In this document: one piece after another, positions 23,757 through 35,530 of the stretch
Layout: each line of letters starts with the position of its first letter
Numbering within the stretch: the first letter of the stretch is position 1
Origin: Macrolepiota albuminosa
Lineage: Eukaryota > Basidiomycota > Agaricomycetes > Agaricales > Agaricaceae
Assembly (NCBI GenBank): GCA_027475525.1
Contig: JAMWFC010000126.1
Coordinates: 1 to 64,000 of the forward strand
Direction of reading: 5' to 3'
DNA length: 64,000 bases
Notes under the pieces: generated by a model
Seen by the model: only the letters and a program-made list of their open reading frames with translations
Told to the model about the DNA's origin: nothing
The model's database searches: none
Translations under genes and position numbers: made by a program

Positions 23757-24232
23757 TACATCACTCTAAGCCTATAGACAGAAATGTGACCGGTGAACGA
23801 TGAACTAAGAGGGTTAGTAAGACGTTGGCATGTAGAGATTGTCGAGGTCCCTGTAAGAGGCCACATGTACTACATACAAGATGTTCTTGTGACGAAGCGA
23901 TGCCCGTTTAACTCAATGGACAATTTGCTGCTGCTGATTCAAAGCGTTGTCTTTAGATATTAATTGGACTGAGCGAGGACACCCCTCCTGACGACATTGA
24001 TCCGTTCCTACTGAATTTCAAAGGAGCTTCAGATCTCTTTTTATTATATACAAGTTTTGGGCCTTTGAGTTTCTTCTTACTACAAGCCAGTAGACAAAGA
24101 GCATAAAGAGTATCAAAAAGTTGGAGCCAAAAGTTGTAACCGCTAAATCATCTGTCCAGTTGGTCTGACCAAGAAACATGCACAAGAGAGCGTGGTACTG
24201 AGTTAAAACATATGTGGCCAGACAGCATAAGT

Positions 24233-27200
24233 TTATGTGTACTGAACACCGAAGGGAGCTGTCAGATCTAATCCAACGGTAACATCCAGTATCTGATGTA
24301 TCGCATCATAAATAAATTGAGTGTTTGATACGCCACTTTCATTGACTTGAACCGATTCCGGGCTCTTAGAAACCCCAAGGAAGCGTACTCTCGATGCTTT
24401 GACACCAGAAACAAATCCGAATTCGCCTTGGACGTCGAGTTTTCCTTTCTCGAAAGAGAGTTTCAAAGACGTCTGAGAGGCAGTTGTGACAGACACGCCA
24501 TCGTCGATGTATAGCGCACCAAGCGCCGTTCCGTTCGCGCCGGGCGCGACTACAAACTCAAAGTCACGATTTCTCAAGTCCGTTGTTGTCATAGCTGACT
24601 GGGCGCGTAGGGGCAATACCACACCGCCTTTGATGTGAAGTGGAATCTGGGTTAACGATACGTTGGTGAGGGTGACCATAGATCCCTGGCCCTGAACAGG
24701 AGCAAGAGTGATAAAGTCGTAGAAGATGTCGTGAGGAAGGTAGAAAGTAACAGAAGTCGAATTTTCATCCGTTACCGGTGACACAAGAATTGAATCACCA
24801 TAGAAAAATTGAAGATCGATAGGATAGGTGGCTGTATCTTTCGGATACTTGTACCAGAGAGGGTGAAGTACGGGAGTTCCATCAAGGTGGGCTTGGTGGA
24901 AAGCGGTGCTGTATCTTTCGGATACTTGTACCAGAGAGGGTGAAGTACGGGAGTTCCATCAAGGTGGGCTTGGTGGAAAGCGGTAAAGATATAATCCAAA
25001 AGGCGATAACTAAAATGGATAAGAACAGTGAAGATGGATGCACAAGACGACACATACCGGATATCAATGACGTTTTTGGCAGCTTGAGTGACGGTCGCCC
25101 AAATGTAGAATTCTTGGCTGTTCGACGTGTTCGTATTGTGCTGATGACGGGTCATAAGCATGACACCATAAGTGTGCACAATAACACTTTACGTTGCGCA
25201 TGAATGGATAGAAGGCGCCAAGCATTGCCCATCGCGCACAAAGTGTCTCAGTGGTGTCGTCGCCTGCCATAATATTAGATGTGCCAGATGTATGTCAAGC
25301 GAATGAAATAGCAAACCAAAACCGCAGATATCGCTTCCAACCATGGGTAGTTGATAGATGGAGGCAAAGCCCAGCATGCCGGCAATAGACTTCCGATAAT
25401 GGTCCCATGTACTCAGGTTGTCACCTAGCCACTTGCCGACTTTGTGTCCAGCACCGGCAAAGGTGGAGCGGGTGATAACGAGCGTTCGCAACCCTGGACG
25501 ACGTGCAAACATTGCTTCGCGAGTCGCCGCTGACATCATCGTTCCATAGAGGTTGTGAACATTATATTCAACTAGACCGTTTGCATGTTTCGAATCCACC
25601 TATGGTGGTTGATTATTTTCACATGAAGATACAGTCAAAAGCGTCTTACAAATGCTGTCTTTGAAGATAGAGGGCCAGCTGCATTGTTTATTGCATAAGG
25701 GGGCGATAAGATGTCATCGCGTTTGGATTTAACAGTGGAATTGATGAATATAGGAGCATTAGGATCAGGAGGAGGACTTGTACGAGCTGGAGGTAAGACC
25801 TGCTCGATAGCTTGTTGGAACGGATCGTCGCAAGGCAGATTACAGAACTATCATTCCTTCATGTGAGTTGGGCAACTGAAATTACAGAGACTTACGCTCG
25901 ACGGTTCATTCATGTCAATCCATACCCCATCAATGTCAATTCCTGTGGCAGGATTGTAAAATAGGTTGAACTCAGTAGTCCAAAACCTGTAAAAGAGATT
26001 GCTCTCGGCCTCTGGTGACCGATATGAAAATGGCCAACTTACTCCGAAATGTTGGGGTGGAACCAATCTGGAAAGTATCAAGTCGCAGAAATATAAAGCG
26101 AAGACACAGCTACAAACCTGGAAAAACCGTCACACCTATCATCAGAGTAAAATTGGACTTTGAAGACACCACGAGAACGATATGTATTTACCTGGCCATA
26201 CCAGCCCCAGGCTGTCGCTTCCATTTGCAGCCTTGAGCCAAACATCTAACTCTGCGCCTCTATTATACGTCCCATAATCCTCCCCAGGCGTATACGCAAC
26301 GGCGGGATCCGTCATGAGGACTTCAAGTAACGAAATGAACTCATGATATTGAATAGGCTGGATTCTGACTTACTGTACTTCTGATTATGCGAGTGGAGGT
26401 GACTGACAAGGTCTCTCATTCTGTTTAGGGGGAAGTAGGAAGGATCAACAGTAAAAATTCTCCCTCTGTCCATGTAATCTAGTGCAAATTTGCTCAATAC
26501 CGATGAGAGAAAATAAGCGGTTTGATACCGATATCAGTCCACATTGTTTCAAGAGGAATGCCAGCAGCTGAGTAATTCGAGACTACGTCGGCGACGTTGA
26601 CGAAGTCTGACGGACATCAGGTTAAGATAAACTTCGCGCTGTGTATCATGTTTTACCCTTGTATCCAAAGCGACATTGATGGAACCCAAACGACCAATAT
26701 GGCACTTCTGCAGGCGTTCCAACAATCTCTGCGTACTGTCTCGCGACTTCTGTTGGATCCGTTGTACTCCCAGCGAGAAAATAGAAGTCCAGCACTCCAC
26801 CGATCACATTATATTCCAATGCAGCCTCTCCGTTATTGGTGAGCTTGATATCCATACCATTCGCGTTAAGTAAGAAGACCCCATGTGTCCCTGTGGTCCG
26901 ATGCTCGAAGTACACGGGATGATTGCCGTAGAGATTGGTGCCGGCCGGGATGCCAGCGGCGTCCCGCGACCACAAGGTAATGGTGGTATTTTTGGTCGGA
27001 AGACGAAACGGGTTTGTGTGTTCTCCAAGCCCATAAATATTAGTGTCCGAAGGTAAACTTGTCTTCACACGTAGATATTGCGGCTCGAAGATCAGAGAAT
27101 GTGAGACAGTGGAGAAGAGTACTTCGCGCGAAGTCGTTCGATAGATTGAAAAAGAGAAGGGAGAGGTGGTGTAATTGAACTGAATAGCTGCACTTCCAGG

Positions 27201-27589
27201 AGAGACGTTCGGGTTTGCGCTAGGTCGAGGAAAAACCGATTCGGGTACTTCGAAGCGTGACGAAGCTGCGTCAACTATCTTGGCATGAATGCGAGTATCT
27301 AAAGCATTTACGTTGGAATACTAGGGTAGTAATCTGTCGGAGCATACATACCTGTCTCATACACCACTGTCAAGCCTAGTTTTTGGACATCCGGACCAAA
27401 AACTGCACATCCTGCACCATCTAAGACAAGGTCCGCTGTCAGCGACGCGCCAACGGTTGTGACGTTCTTCGCAGAATATCCAACACATGCGTCGAGGACT
27501 GCCGGATCAATGAACGTAGAATACGAAATGCCTGCTTGGTACAAGATGCCAACCACACATAAAATCTTTTGGAAGGATTTGAGTCGCAT
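24233..27589 (-). CDS. GH31 alpha-glucosidase, copy 2 (apparent frameshift)
   Basis: Paralogue of the GH31 gene at 4094-7374 with the same exon-intron plan, signal peptide ([20 protein letters not shown]), nucleophile motif WIDMNEPSS, acid/base motif KWLGDN and MVGSDICGF segment. Differences are scattered conservative substitutions (for example AAGIPAG for [15 protein letters not shown] for DLVLDGEG). The one disabling lesion is a 77-bp tandem duplication at 24831-24984 in the last exon, which shifts the frame after WYKYPKD. The same 77-bp period recurs at eleven unrelated sites, so I think the lesion is an assembly error and the gene encodes a full enzyme of about 886 aa. If the duplication is real, the last roughly 200 residues are lost, including C-terminal beta domains. 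Confidence 0.85.
24831..24984. repeat. 77-bp perfect tandem duplication #5 (in GH31 copy 2)
   Basis: 24831-24907 is repeated exactly at 24908-24984. GH31 copy 1 has a single copy at the homologous place (about 4691-4767), which is an internal control that the single-copy state is correct or ancestral. Confidence 0.94.
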
Positions 27590-29539
27590 AGTAGAGCCAC
27601 GTTGGGTGCAGGTCGAGATAAGCGAAGAAAGAAATGCAACAGAAAGTACGGTTTACAGGTATCATAGACAGTTATAGGAGGAAGCGTGTGAAATTGAACT
27701 CATGCTTCTCGCTGATAGACAGCGCAAACGAAGTTACCACCGAGTCATTTGACCTGGATGCCACAAGACTCACGACGGCAGAGGCCATGGAAAGATGCGC
27801 CGAAACTTGAGTACAACTGGCATAAGAAGAGAGACAGAACCTGTTGCAGTCGAGTGCGCCGCAAACAGAGAACACTGAAGAGACTTATTTGAATTCAGCA
27901 GTATCCGCATGGTTCCAGGCTGGACGTTCCTACATTCAACAGACAGTTAAACTAAGTGACAGTGTATTACGTACCTTTTTTCCCTTCGGAGGAGCTGTAT
28001 ACAATAGGTGAACGGTCCAGGCGTCATAGCCGCCTTCTGCGTATCCGCTGAGCTGAGCACCTGGGATCACAAACAGGTTCCATTGTGTAATACATACCTG
28101 GATGCTCCTCGCGTTCAATAGATGGTCAAACTAAAGAGCGTCAGAACAAATAATATTGTTGGTCACGTGGACCTTATCGTGGGTGGGTGGTGCTCTTACC
28201 TGTTTGGACTCAGACGGTTGAAGTATTTACTATTAAGGAATGCAGAGAGGCAACCAGCATCACTTCATGAGCAGTAGATTCAAAAAGACTCGTTGAACGC
28301 AGAGCCGTTGAGATGTACTCGGTAAGATACAGTTGGCCATTGCACGAAGCGTTCCAAAAACAGGTTTTATGGGTATGTTCTTTCAAATCATGACAGGCGT
28401 GGGATTGGCGTAAGAGGTGAAAAACATGGTAACAGGAGAACATGGTATTGCAAAAGCGAGAATAATAGTCCATGTGCTCCGGATGGAATTCCAGTGACAG
28501 AGTTTAAGGTTGATCTCAAAACATAGAAAGGCGAGGAGGTCATTTGAAAACTCCTACCCTTGTACTTGGGATCTATAGATCCCATAGGACCAGTGAGAAA
28601 CATCCACAGGCTTTCCAACTGCGTTGAAAGGTACTATTATTGGTCGAGTGACAAGGACGCCGACTGCAGTCTATTCAGAATTCTTCATGTGTTCATGGAA
28701 GCATATTAGTTGTTACCTCGTGTGCCTCTCTGATCGGTTACCAATGTCGGTATCGTACATCTAGAAAGGAGACTGCCTTGGAAAGCAATCTTCTTCGGAC
28801 GCGTTACAACCGGACATTCAAAGACATAAGAATGACGGACAAGCATATCGGAGTTAGCGTACAGTCGTCGTCCTTTCGTTCAGCAGTCACTGTAGGCTGG
28901 TGGAGAAGAGTGGCGGATGTCGCCTTGTCTTAGCCTCCGTGCCTCAGGTCAAGATGAATCAACTCTTTTTTCAGAGGACTTAAACAGACAAGGGTAGAGA
29001 AAGCGACAAGGGAGAGCCTAGAGACCGGAACAAATATATAGGCGCCCATTAGAGACATTGTAGAAGGAGGCGTTCAAGAATGGGCAAGAAGGGCTTATCC
29101 CCTCTCATCGGCAGCTCCGAATTACCTTACCTCAAGACCCGCCTTGATAGCAAAGTCACATGGCGATCCACTGACAGTTACCACGCACATGAACTGCTCT
29201 GTCAGAGTTACTACAATCGCCACTGACCAACGGTAAAGCCTTGTAATGTCGCCACTTCAAGAGGGTAACGTTGGCATATCTGGGGTACGTAGCCGGTTCA
29301 ATCCTTTACCTGGATGTAACGTGAGTGATGTCCTTAACTTATTTCTAATAGGTTGGGCAAAGAAGAGTGACACGCTTACAAGAAGTTCAGAATCCAAGCC
29401 ATGGCCGGACTATATCAATCTTGAATAAGGCAATACAGACCATTACTCTTGTCAGCAGTGTAGTACCTTCGTCGACAGTTCAGAGAGTGCTGTCGAGTGT
29501 TGCAGGAATACTTGATATTGCCAAAGTATAGTCATGGAA

Positions 29540-32500
29540 CATGCTGTCGAATTCCATCTCACATCTACCTCAGAATACCATGGCAACTCAGGATGACTTC
29601 AAGGAGATTGCAGAGACATGTCAGATGATTGGCCTTGTTATTTGGCGGGCTACCTCCCAAACCCCCGAACATCAACTTGACAACACCCAGAGACATGTCA
29701 GATGATTGGCCTTGTTATTTGGCGGGCTACCTCCCAAACCCCCGAACATCAACTTGACAACACCACTAATTGAGCTTAAAAGGTGGGACATTATCTCTTA
29801 CTACTGTTAGTTCCAATTACATCTCAAGTTCTGGACGGATTCAGTTCGATGGATGTCATTCAAGATGCAGCAAAAGCAAAGGCCGAGAAGAATATAGTGT
29901 CAAAGGTCCTTGACATTACAAATAACCAGGAGACCATTGTAAAAATGAAGGATGAGTTGAATCGTTTGCTAACCCTTTTTAACGTGAGTTATGATTGCTT
30001 TATTTTGTCTCTTAACGGAATGTGATGAATTCATCCAGACTGAACTTAACATGTCAACAAATATGAAACTTGACAACATGGACATGAAACTTGACAAACT
30101 CCTGACTGAGTTTCATAAAGCAGTGAACTTCACTTCTCATACGTATGCACCGACAAACGTCCACAAAGATTGGGCTCATTTCTTTTGTAGGGATTCTGGG
30201 GAACCTGACGTACTACCCAGTCGGCCGGGAGTCTTTTTCGGAAGGGACAATCTTGTCCAGAGTATCACTCAGTCTCTGCTTGATTGCCGCAAAGTTGCCC
30301 TCATTGGCCCGGGAGGCATCGGGAAAAGTACCATCGCCCGTGCTGTTATAAGTGACGAAAGGATCGCCTCCAGGTTCCAAGGTCGAAGGTATTTTGTCCG
30401 GTTTGATGATATGGATGCTGGCCAGGTGAATGTCGGAACATTCCTTGACCGGATTGCAAGAACATTGGGATTGGTGACTTCGGTCAATGCTCACAATCTG
30501 ATATCAAGGGCAATTTCAACATCGGACACACTCATTGTCCTTGACAATGCTGAAACCTTCCTGGATGCCCCTGTTGATGCTGGACGAATTACAGATGTCA
30601 TCGATGGCTTTGGTGCGAGGCCCAATGTCGCCATCCTCATTACCACACGCACAACTGTACTTCCTCCAAACCTTAACTGGGTTAGATTAGAAGTACCTGT
30701 GCTTGAAGAGAGTGCTGCATGTGAAGCTTTTCAAGAATACTACCCTTCCATTGAAAAATCGATTCTTACCAAACTACTCTCTGCTGTTGGGTACCACCCT
30801 CTCTCGATTAATCTACTTGCACAAGCAGCGCTTCAGAACAAATGGTCGCCTCAAGAGCTTATTACTGTATGGGATCGTCAACATGCAGCCTTACTCGAGA
30901 CTGGAGATGGAAAATCCCAAAGTGTTGCTATCACAATTGAGACATCTCTCAACTCTCCCTCCTTGGTCAAGCTTGGAGACATAGTTCATCATCTGTTGCA
31001 ACTCATTGCATTTCTTCCCCAGGGAATTAGCAAGACATGTCTTGATGCCATTTTCTGTGGGGTATCAAATATTGAAACCTGTGCAGGTGCTTTGTGCAAG
31101 CAGTCCATTGCATACTGGGATGGCGACTTCATCACTCTTCTAGCTCCCTTACGCTTGTATATATTGAATCGCCATAAAAGAGACATCTCAATGAATCCAT
31201 TGTTGAGAGGACTAAGGAGATATTATGCCGACCACATTCGAGAGTCGCAAATTGTTATTGCAGAAGATGCGAACATTGAACACGTCCTTATTCATTGGCT
31301 CCGGGACACTGGCGGAAACTTTGAAACAATTTTGGATGTATTGCGAACTACAAACGGTTTTCTGTCTATCCTCCACTTATATCGACCGCGCCCGGTTGCT
31401 CTGCATCCTGTTATATCTGCTTTGGATGTATTTGAAATCCATCATACTCTGTCGTGCACGGTTTTCCGCATGGCAGTCCCGATTTTACAAAAACCTACAA
31501 GGATCATGAAAAGCAAGTCAACTTGTCTACTTTTGATCTCCTCAATTATGCGTGTGGTTGGACAAATGGAAGAAGCAGGATCATGAAAAGCAAGTCAACT
31601 TGTCTACTTTTGATCTCCTCAATTATGCGTGTGGTTGGACAAATGGAAGAAGCGAAAACGTATATGCACAAGCACGGACACTCGCTCTTGAAGCTAGGGA
31701 TGTGGATCAGCTCATTTTGGTTGACTATGAGCTCGCTTTACGTTACTTTTATCAAGGCAATCTACGGACCGCAGAGACATTATTTGCAACAGCTTTGATG
31801 AATTGTTCGGGCATTTCTACCCTGTTTAGAGTTCACCCGACGACGAAGGCCGAACTTGAACTCAGCATAATTAACATCAATATATTGAAAGGAAGGCCTG
31901 GTGCAATACAAAGCTACTCCAACTTTCTGTCCACCCTCAAGCGAAAACATATTCAACTTGACCTCTCTGCCGCAAATCTCTATGCAGGATATTTAGAAAT
32001 TCATACTGGTCACTTAGACATCGCACAGCACTTTTTTGAGCAAATAGAGGAAAGCGACGATGAGGATGACTTTTGGAGGTGGCGAAGGTTCATTGTACTG
32101 GCCGATCTGGCCGATCAACAAGGCGACTATGCAAGGTCAAACACATTGCGGGTGCAGCTGCTTGAATTGATTGAATTCACACCGGATCTAATCATAAAAG
32201 CTTTCCTCGCTGCGTACTTGGCAAAAGAGGGTGACGTGGAGCGTGCTCGAGAATTGATCATTCCTCTTTTTAAGCATGCTACCAATTATAAGAATTCAAA
32301 GGTCCTACACCTGTCTTACTTGGCCGGAATGGTTGAACTGACAGATGGGAACTTCGATAAAGCTGGCGATTACTTTCGTGAAATAATCAAAGGCTGTATA
32401 TCCCTCGGAGGATTAATCATCCGCGCCTATTCGTATAGGGCACTTGGCGAGATCGCTGTGGTCAAAGGAGACTTGTACAGTGCAAAGAAAAATTTCGAAA

Positions 32501-32655
32501 CCACTACCCAGCTATGCAAGATCATGGATCTCCCGTGCGAACGCCTGTACTACTCCTTTGCATGTTATATCCCTCACAAAAGATTTGATGGATGGAACCG
32601 GTATCAAACGGGTCATGTCATGTTCAGTTACGTTGGAGACAATGCTCAAGCGTGA
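29540..32655 (+). CDS. NB-ARC/TPR NLR-like protein (STAND NTPase)
   Basis: NLR-like signal-transduction ATPase of the kind used by fungi in non-self recognition and programmed cell death. An exon ending at 29983 (helical, DVIQDAAKAKAEKNIVSKV) is joined over a 55-nt intron (29984-30038) to the main exon 30039-31427. This has a helical linker, Walker A GPGGIGKST, Walker B TLIVLDNAE, sensor region AILITTRTTV and a GLPLA-like YHPLSINLLAQAA. A 74-nt intron (31428-31501, GTATTT..CAAG) fits the junction to DHEKQVNLSTFDLLNYACGW, followed by TPR-like helical repeats (ALEARDVDQLILVDYELALRY, LAGMVELTDGNFDKAGDYFREI, ALGEIAVVKGDLYSAKKNF) to TGA at 32655. A 77-bp duplication (31501-31654) breaks the frame; collapsing it makes the TPR frame continuous. 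The N-terminal exons (29540-29780, with ETCQMIGLVIWRATSQTP) contain another 77-bp duplication and are unresolved. Confidence 0.8.
29611..29764. repeat. 77-bp perfect tandem duplication #6
   Basis: 29611-29687 is repeated exactly at 29688-29764 in the 5' part of the NLR-like gene, with period 77. Confidence 0.92.
31501..31654. repeat. 77-bp perfect tandem duplication #7 (in NLR gene)
   Basis: 31501-31577 is repeated exactly at 31578-31654. Collapsing it links NLSTFDLLNYACGW directly to the downstream TPR frame. Confidence 0.93.
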
Positions 32656-33814
32656 GACCCACTTCGAATTGAATCTGTGTTTATGTCAATAAATTGGTTT
32701 CATCATTTATTCAGTTCCTTAGGCTTTGCACTTGAAAGCGGTTAGCCTCATGACCATCACAACAGCGGCGGGTATTTAGCTGAATTGCTCAAGTTCTAAT
32801 CAATAACGTTGTAGAACGAAGTACGACGTAAGTCTCAGTGTCAGACACAATAGTGCAGATGGTTTATATTAACCCGTGGAATGAAGTACGATGTAAGTCT
32901 CCAGGTCAGAAAATATAAGTAAATGTGCAATGTAATATGAAGTACAGTAAAGCTTACCTCAGTGTTAGACACAATAGTGTAGATGGCTGAGAAAGCTAAT
33001 TCTGTGTACCCTCAAACTGGAGATCTATAAATCCCACAGGACCACTGAGGAACATCCGCAGTGCTTTACAACTGCGTTGAAAGGTACTATCATTGGTCGA
33101 GTGACAAGAACGCCGGCTGCGGTCTATTCAGAATTCTTCCATGTGTACATGGAAGCGTATTGGTTGTTACCTCATGTACCTCTCTGATCGGTGACCAACC
33201 GTCGGTATAGAAAGGAGACTGCCCTGGAAAGCAATCTTCTTGGAACGCATTACAACCGGTCATTCAAAAGACGTAAGGATGACAGTCATGCATATCAAGC
33301 TAGTATATAGTCGTCTTCCTTCCGTTCAGCAATGACCTAGGGTGGCGGATGAAGAGTGGCGGATGTCGCCTTGCCTTAGCCTCGTGTCTCAGCCAAGATA
33401 ACTCAGTCTTTTTTCAGAGTGTTTGGATAGACAAGGTTGAGAAGGCGACAAGGGAGCCTAGAGACCAGAACAAAACCCATTGGAGACATGTACAAGGAGG
33501 CTTTGAAGGATGGACAAGAAGGCTTATGGCGACCACAAGAAGCTCTATTTTAGTCACAATAGTGTCATGTGATGCTACAAGATTAGCGCGGGGTAAGTAC
33601 AAGATCTTATCTGCTTACAAGAGCATATTTAAGATTCCTCAGGCTTGACAACTGCTGTAACTACGCCTCCCCTTCTCCCTGCCACCACGTTGTCCCCGCG
33701 TCTGCTGTTGGATATGGGCGAAAAGAGTGAGTGAAAGCATCCTTATAGTAGATCCAGCGTCTGATGATTTGAACAGCTTACTACGAACGTGAATTGCAAA
33801 GACCACTAGCGCAC

Positions 33815-35308
33815 ATGCACTTGCTTTCTTATGAACCACCTAATGGCTTGAAATACTTGCCGAACGAGCTACTCTGCAAAATATTCTGGCATTGTACTGT
33901 CGATTATATCCCGATATCCGTCAATAGACGTTCCACGCCTCTCATCTTATCTCAGGTGTCGTCGCGATGGCGTTCAGTGGCTCTAGGTTACCCTTGGCTC
34001 TGGAATGAAATACTTATAGACTGCGGGGACTGGTCTAATATGTCGAGACTCGTGCGGCTTGCTCATCTGCATCTGGGACGCAGTGGCAACATTCCTATAT
34101 CCATTTACACCAGCGGTGCCCTTCATCCTTCCAACCCATATCCTTTGGATACAAATGCAATTGATCAGCTGGTTGCCCCATACGCTCCGAGAATTCGCCA
34201 CATCACGCTGGCTTTCCCTCTCGACTGGATGAACAATTTCCTCCAAAACACTTCAAGCATTGACTACGTTCAGTCCTTGGAGTCCCTCAGGCTTGTCTAT
34301 CATCCAACTGGGAGTGCTTTGCAGCCAGGAGGCAACAACTTCTTCATGCACGCGCCCCGGCTATGTAAAGTGGAACTAGAGTACGCGTCCGGATTGTGGA
34401 AGTATATAAGCCCGAACACGACTCACCTTCCGTGGTCGCGAATCGAGGAACTCAATCTCATCCATATCGTCGCATCTCCGTTGTATCTCCAGTCAATCCT
34501 CGTCCAGTGCAGTAGCCTTCGAAAATGTACGCTGAGTATCATCCAAGTCTCCGAGGAGATGCCGAACCATGTTAACCCATTCCATTTTCTCGTATTTCAC
34601 CTTCCTCCTGAATTTCACCATCTTCCTGAATTTCAACCTCCTCCTGAATTTCACCTTCCTCCTGAATTTCACCTTCCTCCTGAGACTCCTCCTCCTGAGA
34701 CTCCTCCTCCTGAGACTCCTCCTCCTGAGACTCCTCACAATCATGTCTATCTTTCGAGCATCAAGCACTTGACGTTGTACAATCCTAATGACTTCGACTA
34801 CATCCACTACCTTGCTGGGTTACGAATCCATTTTACTTCCCTTGAGCACTTCAGCATCACGACAGATGACAATCCAATGAACGGCAGACGTTGGTCTCGC
34901 TGGCAATTCAGAGCGCTCATAGCACAAAACACTGTACCTCTTCTTTCTGTCTCGACTCCTGCCGACATTAGCGAGGACGATATTGAGTATATACTTGGAG
35001 AGGTCCCGTCATTGGTAGAGCTAGATGTTAGCAAGGGTAGTTCTATCTCTGAGACGACAATAAGGCTGATGTTGTGTGGGTATTTGGGACCTCAGCTTGA
35101 GGTTTTGAAGTGTGCAGTTGCACCCGAGTTGTTATCGTATTTCCTCGATATGTTTGAGTGTCGGATTGCTTCACAAAGGTCACGGTATAGAGGCTTCAAG
35201 CAGGCTGTTATTCGGTGTCCGAAGGACTCTGATGGATACAGAGAAGTCCGAGAACGTATCGAAGAGTTGCGGGGTTTGGGACATGATATCATTATTGTGG
35301 ATGCATAG
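33815..35308 (+). CDS. F-box protein, copy 2, with repeat insertion
   Basis: Single-exon paralogue of the F-box gene at 9185. It starts at the equivalent ATG (33815) and is 497 codons long. The F-box motif is LPNELLCKIFWHC, followed by the WRSVALGYPWLWNEI segment and a long LRR-like region. At about residues 260-305 it carries an insertion absent from copy 1: 6-residue units PPEFHL/LPEFQP followed by 5-residue units PPETP. The rest is collinear with copy 1 with many conservative changes, suggesting both are maintained. Predicted substrate adaptor of SCF ubiquitin ligases; substrate unknown. Confidence 0.85.
   Translation: MHLLSYEPPNGLKYLPNELLCKIFWHCTVDYIPISVNRRSTPLILSQVSSRWRSVALGYPWLWNEILIDCGDWSNMSRLVRLAHLHLGRSGNIPISIYTSGALHPSNPYPLDTNAIDQLVAPYAPRIRHITLAFPLDWMNNFLQNTSSIDYVQSLESLRLVYHPTGSALQPGGNNFFMHAPRLCKVELEYASGLWKYISPNTTHLPWSRIEELNLIHIVASPLYLQSILVQCSSLRKCTLSIIQVSEEMPNHVNPFHFLVFHLPPEFHHLPEFQPPPEFHLPPEFHLPPETPPPETPPPETPPPETPHNHVYLSSIKHLTLYNPNDFDYIHYLAGLRIHFTSLEHFSITTDDNPMNGRRWSRWQFRALIAQNTVPLLSVSTPADISEDDIEYILGEVPSLVELDVSKGSSISETTIRLMLCGYLGPQLEVLKCAVAPELLSYFLDMFECRIASQRSRYRGFKQAVIRCPKDSDGYREVRERIEELRGLGHDIIIVDA
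34596..34740. repeat. Coding minisatellite in F-box copy 2
   Basis: About five 18-bp units of the cttcctcctgaatttcac type are followed by about four 15-bp units of the actcctcctcctgag type, all in frame. Copy 1 (about 9955-9995) shows only short CCTCCT-containing precursors, so the array expanded after duplication by in-frame slippage. Confidence 0.8.
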
Positions 35309-35530
35309 GGTTCGTGTTCTTCGTAAAGGCTTGTTGTTTTTTGCTGATCGTAAGTGGATAGGTTATATATCTGTGGAGTGTGAGACTCACGAAGAGCTGG
35401 AATCTGAAGGACTTGTATGTACTTTTATCAAGGTACCCGATTGTGCTGTCAAGTGCTGTAAAAATGACGAGGAACCCTGGACCCCTATCTTTACAAGGAC
35501 ACACATAAAGAACAAGGCAAATTATATACT

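Larger units (their letters stand above)
23728..29085. repeat. Segmental duplication, copy 2 (GH31 part)
   Basis: Very similar to 3576-8920, including introns and the intergenic DNA upstream of GH31. Similarity stops abruptly at about 29085 (gggcaagaagggct), just before the point where copy 1 continues to its F-box gene. The F-box half of the block reappears at 33015. Confidence 0.85.
33015..35530. repeat. Segmental duplication, copy 3 (F-box part)
   Basis: Similar to copy 1 from about 8400 to 10760. Its first roughly 500 bp also match 28565-29085, so that stretch exists three times in the window. Copies 2 and 3 together make up one full GH31/F-box block with a repeated overlap and about 3.9 kb of unrelated DNA (the NLR gene) between them. 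Confidence 0.8.

Noticed and set aside
24233..25179. GH31 copy 2 as a true pseudogene
   Set aside because: The only lesion is a 77-bp duplication identical in period to eleven others, so an assembly cause is more likely than gene decay.
29281..29345. A tRNA-like TPsiC word (ccggttcaatcc)
   Set aside because: No matching acceptor stem, D arm or anticodon arm could be folded around it.
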